The notes under the pieces: model-generated
Databases searched by the model: none
The model's input: only the letters and a program-made list of their open reading frames with translations
Told to the model about the DNA's origin: nothing
Shown: positions 7,701-14,355 of the stretch, in pieces
Layout of the letters: the number at the start of each line of letters is the position of its first letter
Numbering within the stretch: the stretch's first letter is position 1
Program-made: the position numbers and the translations under genes
DNA from: Cephalothrix spiralis
Taxonomy: Eukaryota; Nemertea; Palaeonemertea; Archinemertea; Cephalotrichidae
Length of the DNA: 14,509 bases
Direction: 5' to 3'
NCBI GenBank assembly: GCA_032353305.1
Contig: JAUCNG010055556.1
Coordinates: 1 to 14,509, forward strand

Positions 7701-10700
7701 TAAAATGATTTACTAAATCTTATGCTATAAATACCAACCTAAATCCAACGGGAGAGCTGATATCCTTTTTATTAATGACATTGGGGATGACCTTTCTTTT
7801 CAAATTTACAACATGTACCACTTTATTTTCAACTGCTGGTTGAGCTAAAGAAAAGAAGAAAAAATTCTTCGATAATGTACAAAAAGAAGAGGAATTGTGT
7901 GTCTTAAAGTTAGATACATGTATACACAAATGAACGGAAAAATTGGCGAGGGCAAAATTGGTACGTTTTCGCCACCCCAACGGTTTTGCATGTATTGGCG
8001 GGTAGTTGACCCCCACAAACTATATAATTTCTGGAAAGGTCTTGGAAAATGCTGATCCCACCCCCTGTCTGAGGGTGGGGGACAAAAACGTGATATTTAA
8101 TTTAGGGGATTTCCCTGTCTCAAAAATCATGTTTTTTGCCCCACCCCCACACAGGGGTGGGGCAAAAATCTTAACCCCCGAGTTAAGTTTGTGGGGGTCA
8201 ACTACCCGCCAATATGCAAAACCGTTAGGGCGGCCGAAAATGCTACAAATATCGCCCTCGCCAATCTTTCCGTCTATTTGTGTAGTGGTTAAGTCGGGCT
8301 AGTAATCTGGAGGTTCTAAGTTCGAGTGCCAGGCGTTCCTCCACCACTTTCCATCGTGAAGAAGAACCATGGGCAAGTTCCTCAGATCACATCGATGACG
8401 GGAGTACTAGACTGAAGATGCCAGTGCTGCTCATGTGTTGAGACGATGTAAGGAAGGGTGGTCCCATATTCCCGTACTTATTTGACCTATGTTTGACTCA
8501 AATTTCGCTTGAAAGTGAATTTGGAGCTATAGAACACATCGTAGGCCCATTTGTGACTTGCAAGTGTCTAATAAGACGCGTGTTTGTGAGAAATTATAGG
8601 AAAACTTTCCCTATAATTTCTCACAAACGTCATATTAGACATTTTCAAGTCATAAATGGGCATACGATGTGTAACGTGTTCTATAGCTCAAAATTCACGT
8701 TCAAGCCACATTTGAGTGTCGGAGACCATTCCTTCAAATATGATGTTCCCTGTTCCCGAAATGCTATGTTCCCGCATTTTTTTTCTAAATGTTCCTGTGT
8801 TCCCGCCCATTTTACCCCTATGTTCCTCTGTTCCCGAATACCCCTTACAGAGTCTCAGTGTTTAATTTGTGTCAGTTTTGTAATATTTTTTCAGCTTATT
8901 TAATCACCTCAGAAAAAGGGCGTTTAAATTCTTACCTGATCTTACCACACGCTTTTTATTCCTAGCTTCTAATCTTTCATTAACTGCCTTAAAAAATCCG
9001 TCCGCTTCACGTGTGTCAGAAAAATTTAGCCCTGCTATCGAGTGCTGCAATGAAAATGTAGACACATTGATTACATAGAGTTTGAAATATACTATAATAC
9101 CGCGTATCTAATGAATACATGTATATACCACACATCTATTAATCCAATGAGCTTTTTATCTATTTTACCGACTAAAATTCGCAGATTCATTACACGTACG
9201 GTTTTACCACTGTAAAACTGTACAAGTACGTTTCTCGTCCATATCAATTGATCTTAATTAGCGCGGATGAATTTCTCTCTCCTAATCTGTCACTAAAGAT
9301 CACTAAACGCTCGAGCCGGGTCAACTCGACCTTGAACTTGCCAAATGCTATTTGCTCATAATATTAAAATGATTTAAAAGACATTATTAAATGAGTTTTA
9401 AAAGACGAGATATAATCGGTTTTATCACAGGATAGGAGAGTAAAATTTTTTTTTAATGTTTAAAACATGATAAGAATGTTTAATGTGTGATAAATATATA
9501 AATGAACATCTTGGAATCTTTTGGTAATTCTTTTGGACAAGTTCTGGTACGCGTTTTTGAGCCTGGGAGTGAATCGACCAAATCGCGCAGTATTATAATA
9601 TACTCGAGGAATTTTATTAGTTTTTGAACCTGGAGTGGTTTGGTTGATTCCTCTGCGCAAAGTACCAAAATCATCTACTATCATTCTTCTTTTCTTATGA
9701 TATTGAAATCATTTATTATCTTTTTCTATATGATTAAAACCAATTAAATCCGCCGATGTAGTAACGTTAGGGATCGATAAATAATATTTAATACTTACAT
9801 CTGTATCAAAAACGTGAAAGAAATTACTACTTTTCTTGTAAGTGAATTCAGCAAACATATTTTGTTGCCATAGGAATGCTGCATTCTGAAAAATAACGAA
9901 AGGAGTATATAAATTATCATCATAAAAAGTATTATTACTTAATCATTGTTAAAAACTGTCAAAAACATTCGCAAATTTGCCTTTTTATATTAATGGAAGT
10001 GAAACAGGCCTCATATTCCTTTAATATTGGCGTTCTATTTTTTTGACAAATTGATCCATTATGTTCTTAATGAGATTTTCTGACAATTTATGCGATTTCA
10101 TATATGCTGATTTAAGAAATTCTAGTACTAAAAAAATACATGACATTATGTTAAACCACTATAATATTTGACATTTTTCGCCGGCGTTCTTGGGTAAACA
10201 TGCTATAATGATAAATAAAATATCGAGCCGCGCTAACAGAGGTCAGCATATATTCTTGACCCTTTTGATAATTTTTTTACACAGGTCTCATTAAAGGTTA
10301 TTTTCATATTTTTTATAAACACCCCCTTTTATTGTTTTTTCCTCCAAACAATTTGTGGATCCTTTTTCACATTCACCTCAAATTTTTCATGACCCTGTGA
10401 TTACTTTGTCAAGCTAGAGCTGATGCGGCCCCGCGATTAGGAACGAGGTCCATCGCGAGTAGGATACACATCTCTCCTACTTCAGCAGGGAGGAAAATTA
10501 ATACGAGGCTTGAATGGAAGGATAGTTACCTGTGTATCATACAGCCTGAGGAAGTAAGATTTCTTAGTGCAGTCCCTCACAAGTGCTACGACTCCACAGT
10601 ACTCTTTGCCCCAACTATCATGCTTTTTTGGATCAGCTATATAAAGTTGTACGACGGCAGTGGCTAGTGTCTAAAAAAAGAATGGATTTTAACTCGAGAA

Positions 10701-11412
10701 CAAAATTAAAGACTTTTATTCAAATTGGAAAGTTTGTTCTTTTTTTTTATTATTTAAAAAATTAAAAACAAAGATTTATTTACTTAAACTTGATATAAGT
10801 CAGGCCTCACATTCATTTTTGCTATCTCAAATAGGATTTTAGGAAATTTCGATTTTATGATAATACGAGTGGATTTTCTATTAACTTTCATTTACTACAA
10901 ACAAAATATTTTTATTTTTCAATAAATCAATATAATCTTGGCATATAATTAAGTTAGAGACTCTAACCATAATAAGTTTAATTTTTGTCACACGCCATTG
11001 CACAAATAAACTTAAAATTATAAAATCTTAAGCCGAGCGAAGCGAGGGGAGAAATTTTATGACACTTTTTTATACCATTTTCATTTTTTCTTCTTATATT
11101 TTACTCGTATCAGATATTTAACCAGCTAGTTTTAAATTATGTTTTCAAAATATATAACCGTGATTTTGGCTTTATTTATAACTTATAATCATCTTACTGT
11201 TTAAAACATAACATATATGATTTCCGACTAAATCAAACTATAATTATCAAGATCGAACTATCTAAAAACTCTATTACAGAGATATTGAGAGAGAAAAAAT
11301 CACATACCGTACATCCTGGCCCAAGTAACGAATACAATAAGTTATTTTCTTCATGACTGAGAAGAAGTGATGGAGTATTCTGAAATTTCTGTCCTTTTAC
11401 AGATTTTGCCAT
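1747..11412 (-). CDS. WASL: WASP / N-WASP homologue, actin nucleation-promoting factor (10 coding exons, complete)
   Basis: This gene encodes a Wiskott-Aldrich syndrome family protein, which relays Cdc42 and phosphoinositide signals to the Arp2/3 complex to build branched actin. The CDS joins 11412-11308, 10670-10530, 9885-9799, 9044-8936, 7844-7739, 7232-7196, 5753-5582, 3794-3046, 2531-2435 and 1784-1747. It totals 1641 nt, or 546 aa, and all phases agree. Domain order: WH1 (about 13-142), basic stretch (162-174), CRIB (176-189, matching ISxPxxFxHxxHVG), rest of the GBD (196-245), Pro-rich region (254-480), one WH2 (482-500), central helix (519-533) and acidic tail EEEDDW (541-546). Tyr227 in IYEFI matches the regulated tyrosine of the vertebrate GBD (Y291 in WASP, Y256 in N-WASP). 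The start is the first ATG after an in-frame TAA at 11434-11436. Vertebrate N-WASP has two WH2 motifs and WASP has one, so the single motif does not decide orthology. Length is close to the family's usual 500-odd residues. Family assignment is essentially certain; the exon model was made by eye. Confidence 0.95.
1785..2434 (-). other. WASP intron 9
   Basis: This 650-nt intron separates the central-region exon from the acidic exon. Its middle is a CCCGT-rich array (2007-2355). Confidence 0.85.
2007..2355 (+). repeat. CCCGT-rich array with a 30-bp minisatellite
   Basis: CCCGT occurs eight times. TTTCCCGTCTC recurs at exactly 30-bp spacing (CCCGT at 2206, 2236 and 2266), with a fourth degraded unit at about 2296. 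TATCCCGATCCCAT appears in direct orientation at both edges (about 2007 and 2346). Confidence 0.7.
2435..2531 (-). CDS. WASL: WASP exon 9 (central / connector region)
   Basis: This exon encodes residues 503-534 plus one base. NILDHFKTQIEKRF resembles the amphipathic central helix of the family (compare GALMEVMQKRSKAI), which contacts Arp2/3 and, when inactive, the GBD. The phases fit exon 8 (0) and exon 10 (1), with acceptor TTTACAG and donor GTAAGT. The exon is short and weakly conserved, so it rests on phase, position and the helix pattern. Confidence 0.85.
2532..3045 (-). other. WASP intron 8
   Basis: This 514-nt intron carries an unusually CpG-rich patch at 2710-2930 with CRE- and NRF1-like sites, described separately. 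A 78-codon minus-strand frame at 2699-2935 resembles nothing I know. Confidence 0.8.
2716..2921. promoter_or_regulatory. CRE and NRF1-like site cluster inside WASP intron 8
   Basis: The patch contains a perfect CRE (TGACGTCA, 2738-2745), a near CRE (TTACGTCA, 2773-2780) and GACGTC at 2716-2721. It also has a perfect palindromic NRF1-type site (TGCGCATGCGCA, 2848-2859) and further TGCGCA and TGCGCC cores at 2875 and 2916. Such combinations are typical of CpG promoters, but promoter activity here is inference. Confidence 0.4.
3046..3794 (-). CDS. WASL: WASP exon 8 (proline-rich region and WH2)
   Basis: This is the largest exon, covering codons 253-502. It has a Ser/Thr-rich stretch (STSSASSKSSNAG), then Pro/Lys clusters such as LLPPKLPNVPPPVPKK, KKLPPVPVKK and NIPIPPP that look like SH3 ligands. 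Long profilin-type polyproline runs are missing. Near the end, ADLLGQIRIGFELKPV is a clear WH2 motif (consensus LLxxIRxGxxLKxV), which binds monomeric actin. The exon ends in phase 0 (AAAAAG then GTGAGT); reading on past the donor gives only a false VSFD end. Confidence 0.95.
3869..4403. mobile_element. 535-bp Tc1/mariner-like MITE with CRE-bearing TIRs
   Basis: The left end TAGGGTGTCCCAATA and the right end in reverse CAGGGTGTCCCAATA start TIRs of about 55 bp. Both continue AACAGCCAGATGACGTCA. TA flanks both sides (3867-3868 and 4404-4405). AGGGTGTCCCA ends with TA duplication resemble Tc1/mariner-type elements (inference). No transposase frame is present. The interior is related to sequences at 1-240 and 270-590. 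Confidence 0.8.
4533..4590 (+). repeat. Possible tRNA-like SINE head
   Basis: GGGGAAGTGGTAGAGTCATG resembles an A box and D arm and is followed by an anticodon-arm-like stretch. No B box is found before the TTTACG array begins. This is a weak call. Confidence 0.25.
4580..5036. repeat. TTTACG-rich element with imperfect inverted ends
   Basis: TTTACG occurs at least eleven times between 4614 and 5013, often as GTTTACG or ATTTACG in runs. The flanks GGAGGGCCTGGAAGAGGG and (reverse) GGAGGGTTGGAAGGG look like imperfect inverted termini. It is non-coding and AT-rich. Confidence 0.6.
5172..5564. mobile_element. Foldback element with telomere-like TTAGGG core
   Basis: The ends GGTTCACTAGTCCGAAG and (reverse) GGTTGACTAGTCCGAAG continue with ATTTAGG and AGGGAATTTTGACTTA. 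The arms are about 95 bp and diverge inward. Between them, at 5347-5442, are five perfect TTAGGG words and several variants (TTAGAG, TTAAGG). An extra CTAGTCCGAAG lies just outside the left end (5162-5172). Confidence 0.75.
5582..5753 (-). CDS. WASL: WASP exon 7 (C-terminal GBD helices)
   Basis: This exon encodes residues 196-252 plus one base. LKEFFAAVGVNEHDL and LDFIYEFITMQGGVESIKKE match the GBD helices that fold back on the VCA in the autoinhibited state (compare VIYDFIEKTGGVEAVKNEL). Tyr227 is retained. The acceptor is TTTCCAG and the donor is GTAATT. Confidence 0.94.
5877..6019. repeat. Palindrome with 62-bp arms
   Basis: Arms 5877-5938 and 5958-6019 match at 61 of 62 positions around a 19-nt loop. 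The single mismatch lies in ACATTTCCTTGC versus ACATTTTCTTGC. Confidence 0.95.
6017..6073. repeat. Second inverted repeat adjoining the palindrome
   Basis: TTGAAAAGCAAAAAAATTTG is mirrored by CAAAAATTTTTTGCTTTTCA around a 6-nt spacer. Arms are about 25 bp with one indel. It begins inside the last bases of the larger palindrome. Confidence 0.85.
7196..7232 (-). CDS. WASL: WASP exon 6 (micro-exon, second half of CRIB)
   Basis: This 37-nt exon completes Arg183 and encodes HVEHVGVDGQNE. It supplies HxxHVG, the second half of the Cdc42-binding CRIB motif. The flanks are TTTTAG and GTAAGC. It is far too short to be called from an open frame alone, but the split CRIB and the matching phases make it secure. 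Confidence 0.9.
7233..7738 (-). other. WASP intron 5
   Basis: This 506-nt intron has the weak GTTGGT donor. It contains the 92-bp duplication at 7528-7688 and is otherwise AT-rich. Confidence 0.85.
7528..7688 (+). repeat. Tandem duplication, 92-bp period
   Basis: Two copies begin at 7528 and 7620. They share CTGAGTTAT, CATTTTGTTGCCAATCCTGC and AAATCGAAAACGATCGCGCA. The second copy reads GCGGCCATTTTG, a good YY1-type core in reverse; the first reads GCAGTCATTTTG. Confidence 0.85.
7739..7844 (-). CDS. WASL: WASP exon 5 (basic region and first half of CRIB)
   Basis: This exon completes codon 148, encodes residues 149-182 and starts codon 183. LKRKVIPNVINKK is the basic patch that binds PI(4,5)P2 in the family, and DISSPVGF opens the CRIB motif. 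The donor GTTGGT departs from consensus at position +3, but it is the only site that joins the CRIB in frame to the next exon. Confidence 0.9.
7925..8282. mobile_element. 358-bp element with long terminal inverted repeats
   Basis: The left arm (from CACAAATGAACGGAAA) and the right arm in reverse (CACAAATAGACGGAAA) pair for about 95 bp. The arms include ATTGGCGAGGGC, AACGGTTTTGCAT and TTGGCGGGTAGTTGACCCCC. The flanks are TA on both sides (7923-7924 and 8283-8284), consistent with TA-target insertion. The centre has G- and C-run palindromes (GGGTGGGG, CCCCACCCCC). It is non-coding. Confidence 0.8.
8283..8470 (+). mobile_element. tRNA-derived SINE fragment (5'-truncated)
   Basis: TAGTGGTTAAGTCGGG resembles an A box and D arm. 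It is followed by an anticodon-arm-like stretch and, at 8320-8330, GTTCGAGTGCC, a good B box. The D arm recalls tRNA-Ser or tRNA-Leu. A body without coding capacity continues to about 8470. The first few tRNA bases are missing where it abuts the TIR element. The end point is approximate. Confidence 0.5.
8496..8717. repeat. 222-bp near-perfect hairpin (foldback)
   Basis: The arms of about 110 nt pair from ACTCAAAT/ATTTGAGT at the base to TATAGGAAA/TTTCCCTATA at the tip, leaving only about two unpaired bases. There are scattered mismatches and small indels (for example, extra bases near 8675 and 8580). A 136-codon plus-strand open frame across it is a by-product. Confidence 0.85.
8744..8842 (+). 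repeat. TGTTCCCG-rich degenerate tandem array
   Basis: TGTTCCCG occurs at 8751, 8767, 8798 and 8829, the last three exactly 31 bp apart, with interspersed ATGTTCC words. This is a short degenerate minisatellite. Confidence 0.65.
8936..9044 (-). CDS. WASL: WASP exon 4 (end of WH1)
   Basis: This exon encodes residues 112-147 plus the first base of codon 148. GLNFSDTREADGFFKAVNER is the last WH1 strand and C-terminal helix (compare ALNFANEEEAKKFRKAV). A Lys/Arg-rich linker (RNKKRVVR) follows. The acceptor is TTGCAG and the donor is GTAAGA. Confidence 0.93.
9045..9798 (-). other. WASP intron 3
   Basis: This 754-nt intron contains a somewhat GC-richer patch at 9535-9670 with two minus-strand frames open together, and an 18-bp imperfect direct repeat (GTTTTTGAGCCTGGGAGT near 9555 and GTTTTTGAACCTGGAGT near 9620). 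Splicing exon 3 directly to exon 4 keeps WH1 intact, so the patch is treated as intronic. Confidence 0.75.
9799..9885 (-). CDS. WASL: WASP exon 3 (WH1)
   Basis: This exon encodes residues 83-111 and is phase 0 at both ends, flanked by TTTTCAG and GTAAGT. LWQQNMFAEFTY and FFHVFDTD match the LLWEQELYNNFVY and YFHTFAGD strands of N-WASP WH1. These strands contribute to the groove that binds WIP-family partners in vertebrates. Confidence 0.93.
9886..10529 (-). other. WASP intron 2
   Basis: This 644-nt intron is mostly AT-rich. A GC-richer patch at 10415-10490 contains a short imperfect hairpin (GTAGGA with TCCTAC). I recognise no gene or repeat family in it. Confidence 0.8.
10530..10670 (-). CDS. 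WASL: WASP exon 2 (WH1 core)
   Basis: This exon encodes residues 36-82 and is phase 0 at both ends. It carries the best-conserved WH1 strands: AVVQLYIADPKKHDSWGKEY, then GVVALVRD and SYFLRLYD. They align closely with AVVQLYAADRNCMWSKKCSG and SYFLRIFD of N-WASP. The acceptor is a T-rich tract ending TTTTAG and the donor is GTAACT. Confidence 0.95.
10671..11307 (-). other. WASP intron 1
   Basis: This 637-nt GT-AG intron is about half occupied by a truncated CAGGCCTC-ended element (10801-11085). The remainder is AT-rich with nothing recognisable. Confidence 0.85.
10801..11085. mobile_element. CAGGCCTC-ended element, copy 2 (truncated)
   Basis: The copy starts CAGGCCTCAC like the element at 5799. 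It shares TCAATAAATCAATATAATCT, CATATAATTAA, CCATAATAAGTTT, AATAAACTTAAAATTATAAA and CCGAGCGAAGCGAG in the same order. The opposite terminus is not found and similarity fades near 11085. It lacks the inverted duplication present in copy 1. Confidence 0.75.
11308..11412 (-). CDS. WASL: WASP exon 1 (start codon, WH1 begins)
   Basis: This exon encodes residues 1-35. The segment TPSLLLSHEENNLLYSLLG corresponds to the first strand and helix of the WH1 domain (compare SLLLTPQENESLFTFLG in N-WASP). It ends in phase 0 at a GTATGT donor. The ATG is preceded in frame by TAA seven codons upstream, so no longer N-terminus is possible within this exon. Confidence 0.93.
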
Positions 11413-13023
11413 GTTAATGTAGGTTGTCCTCTTTTAGCCGTATAAAAATACACTATTATCTCGTTACAGATTTATAGATCTATATGAGTTAAGCAATTAC
11501 CTAAAAATAACTTATGATGCTTTACAAATGACATAGCTTTAAAATTATTATGACTAATAAAAGAATACTTACGATCTATATTGTATGTGTCCGTTTTATG
11601 AATGACTAAGTTTTTTACTATACGTGTACTACGAATACGATTTAGGGGATTCCCCTAGTATAAGCCCACATGGATAAAGTTCAGAAAAAAATAATTAGTC
11701 AACAATTAGTTCAGAGTACCAGGTAGCAAATAAGTATCTCTTATAATGTTTCGGACCCCGTCTAGTTATCGTCACGTTTTAAAAGTGATCCAAAGTGAAT
11801 GATCATTACGAATTGCAGTGTAGAAGAAAGATAATTAAATGATAGACATAGTTTAGTTCATTATTCAAAACAAAACAAGAAAATAGAAATGAAGAAAGTC
11901 CCCGACTTACTATCAATAGCGAAAAGTGCCTTAAGACTATAAAATATTAATATTGCAGATTAAAATGACACTGTGATTTTATCCTACTAGGCTATTACCA
12001 TCTGATCATAAAATGTTAATACATGTATTCTGGGTACATATCACTTAATAGAAAGTCGAGGTTCATACCATTAAATCAATAGAAAGTTTATGTCGATGAC
12101 GTAGAACAAATAGTTCCAATTTCTTTTGCTTATTGTATCCAAACCAAACGAACTGGAAACTTGTAAAATATGTGTATAAATTTTGAACGAATATAATACA
12201 TATTCGGTTTTTGGCATTGATTTTAGGGGATTTTCTCTATGACGTCACATCGCGGGATTTTTCTCGAATGTATGATAATATTTGGATTTTAAGAAATTTT
12301 GTTTATTGCGATTATTTTGATATATAGCAATCTTTGAGGTCAATTTTATGGTAATTAGTATTGTTTCCCTATTCCGATGAAATAGTGGTAGGTGGTGAAC
12401 GAATAGCATATTCACCGAAATCCATAAAAACTATTTCGCAATATTGACCTTTATGACAATTGCCGCACCAATCAAGAAAATAATTAATGTGAGGAACAAA
12501 ACTGTTAGAATGGACAATCTACTTGGGTATTGACAATTCAGGAACCGACAAACGATAACACTATATTTTTCAATTTTGGGGACATTTTTAAATATAAAAA
12601 AATGTAGTGTTTAATCTCATATTAAACATACACCAATTAACCATTCTTTATCAAAGTTAAAATTTCAGGTAGACTTTGTAAACTTAAAATATTCCGTTTC
12701 AAAAATTTGCACAAAAATTTTTGGTGCGTCTGTTCGTGAATTGTCAATACCCGATTTATCGTCATAAATAATCTTAAAGCATTTTAGTGTTCGCAGCTAG
12801 GATTACATTATCCTAACATTTAAGACCATTAACAGTTAATCGCTTTTCGCAGCGAGTGGCTTATGCTAAAAATAATTTGATGTAGATATTACGAGCATCA
12901 GGCATTCATGAGGATTAGTACAGTGAAATCGGGTTCTTGATCACTATTCCATAATCCCTATTGAGACTATCCAAACCGATTTTGTTTCGATTGAAAAAAC
13001 TAATGTTTTAAGATTTTTTACTT
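11413..13023. other. Intergenic region between SNRPD1 3' end and WASP start
   Basis: This stretch should hold the WASP promoter and 5' UTR. No TATA box or leader exon is obvious. A perfect CRE octamer TGACGTCA lies at 12240-12247, about 830 nt upstream of the ATG, beside a short CpG-bearing patch. AG dinucleotides at about 11429-11432 behind a T-rich stretch could be a 5' UTR splice or trans-splice acceptor, but this is speculative. The rest is AT-rich apart from the inverted-repeat element at 12525-12752. Confidence 0.6.
12525..12752. mobile_element. 228-bp inverted-repeat element (MITE-like)
   Basis: The left end GGGTATTGACAATTCAGGAA and the right end read in reverse, GGGTATTGACAATTCACGAA, form terminal inverted repeats of about 25-30 bp. 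The interior is AT-rich and non-coding. No target-site duplication is evident, so the family is undetermined. Confidence 0.7.
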
Positions 13024-13029
13024 TTTATT
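13024..13029 (-). terminator. Candidate SNRPD1 polyadenylation signal AATAAA
   Basis: This is the first AATAAA on the minus strand past the SmD1 stop, about 175 nt downstream. The spacing suits a short housekeeping-gene 3' UTR. Confidence 0.45.
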
Positions 13030-13203
13030 AATTACATGTACATTGTATTTACAAGTATAAAAATGCAAGTCGTCATTTTTACAAAGACATTTACGACGAT
13101 GATTTGACACCTTGGTTCAAGGCTAATGAACACGATTGATTTATGACAATTGACGAGTAATGAAACTGTACAAAAAAAAGTTCGTAAAATTAAAAATAAA
13201 TGC

Positions 13204-13307
13204 TTATCGTCTGCCTCTTGGGCCTCCTCGACCACGACCTCCTCTACCACCTCCTCGGCCTCGACCACCACGTCCACGACCACCTCTGCTGCCACCACCA
13301 CCATGTG
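13204..13307 (-). CDS. SNRPD1: SmD1 (SNRPD1), last coding exon with RG/RGG tail
   Basis: This exon completes a Pro codon from the previous exon, then encodes HGGGGSRGG and a run of RG and RGG units ending GGPRGRR and TAA. The Arg-Gly tail of SmD1 is symmetrically dimethylated by PRMT5 and bound by the SMN Tudor domain in other animals. The phase joins the previous exon cleanly (DGP-P-H). The human tail is an almost unbroken (GR)n; this one mixes RGG with RG. Confidence 0.96.
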
Positions 13308-14160
13308 CTGAAATAACAGAATGAATAGAATAAGATGAGAAGATACAAACATATTCAAATATGATTGATAAATAATCAGTGTTATCTTTGTAAAACAAAT
13401 ACTAGACTACAGCGAACCATATTTTTGATAAAAACTTGTATATCACAGATTAGCAATTTATGCTACTAAGACTTTTTTGTTTTGTTTCTGAGAAACATTT
13501 TACATGTTATAAAAAACGATTCCTCAAATTAAAAAATGTCGAAAACTAAAAAAGATATCAAAAATCGTGGAACTTCGGTCCTAGATAATTATCTGAAATT
13601 GATGTAAAGTAAGTCTGGTCGTATCAAATTAAGTTTCCTATGAGCTATTTCAATATCAACCGAAGATACGTAATCCTCCAAAAAGACGAATAAAAAAACC
13701 AGGAAAAATTTTAATAACATTTTGTAATCCGTGATCAGGTGATACACTATTCAAAATATATGGCCTACGCTGCGAGCTCAAAATGAGCCAGATATGTATG
13801 CAGTCTCTATGTTCATTGATCATCGGTCGATGTAATAGGGGAGCTACTGAATAATTGTGAAGTCACACCCTCTCGACGATCAATGTCATCACTCATCACG
13901 ACAAACTTTCTCGGTAGTTCAGGGACTCATCTCACAATAGCTTTTAAAACAATTTTTATGAATGAAATTGTATTTTGGTTTTCCCTAAATTTTTCACAAA
14001 TAATTCGGACCTAGCCACCCCTATACATTACAAATTAAACAACTCAGTAGTTACACAACTTTGAATTATCATTGCTAAGATCGTTCAAAATTGTCAATAT
14101 GTCTTGAATTTAGTGATAACCTTCTCACACAGAGGATATAATATTGAACTGAATACTTAC
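13308..14160 (-). other. SNRPD1 last intron
   Basis: This 853-nt intron runs from GTAAGT to TTTCAG. I find no coding stretch and no convincing snoRNA. C-box-like GTGATGA words on the minus strand at about 13887-13897 have no D box at a suitable distance. There is a weak inverted repeat around 13813-13882 (ATTGATC with TCGA). Confidence 0.85.
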
Positions 14161-14355
14161 GGGGTCCATCACGTCTTTTAAATCTTGCCTTTGGAGCATC
14201 ATCAATCAATAATGTGTCTAATGGCAAACTGTCAGGTAAAATATAATATCTAATATTATTGCCTCGAATACTCAATGAATCTAATTGTACAGGATCCCGA
14301 TTCTTCATTGTCATCTTTACAGCTTTTAAATGTGTGTTCATACTAACATCAACAC
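14161..14355 (-). CDS. SNRPD1: SmD1 (SNRPD1), Sm-fold exon; gene partial
   Basis: SmD1 is one of seven Sm proteins that form the ring on U1, U2, U4 and U5 snRNAs. This exon starts by completing Gly31 (human numbering) and encodes 64 further residues plus one base. [20 protein letters not shown] completes the Sm1 region, and [20 protein letters not shown] is the Sm2 motif, almost identical to human SmD1. A basic linker ([10 protein letters not shown]) follows. The acceptor is TTTCCAG and the donor is GTAAGT. The first 30 or so residues (MKLVRFL... in animals) are not within 14356-14509 and must be encoded outside the window. Confidence 0.97.

Larger units (their letters stand above)
7845..8935 (-). 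other. WASP intron 4, packed with repeats
   Basis: This 1091-nt intron holds, in ascending order, a 358-bp long-TIR element, a tRNA-like SINE fragment, a 222-bp hairpin and a TGTTCCCG array. They are almost back to back, so little unique intron sequence remains. Confidence 0.85.

Noticed and set aside
8006-8302. 98-codon plus-strand frame
   Set aside because: It lies almost wholly within the long-TIR element.
8493-8903. 136-codon plus-strand open frame
   Set aside because: It is produced by the 222-bp hairpin and the TGTTCCCG array, with no recognisable domain.
13032-13358. 108-codon minus-strand frame rich in Val, Ala and Glu
   Set aside because: It is another frame of the SmD1 RG-tail exon and reads through splice sites.
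13880-13900. C/D-box snoRNA in the SmD1 intron
   Set aside because: GTGATGA words are present but no CTGA D box lies at a usable distance.
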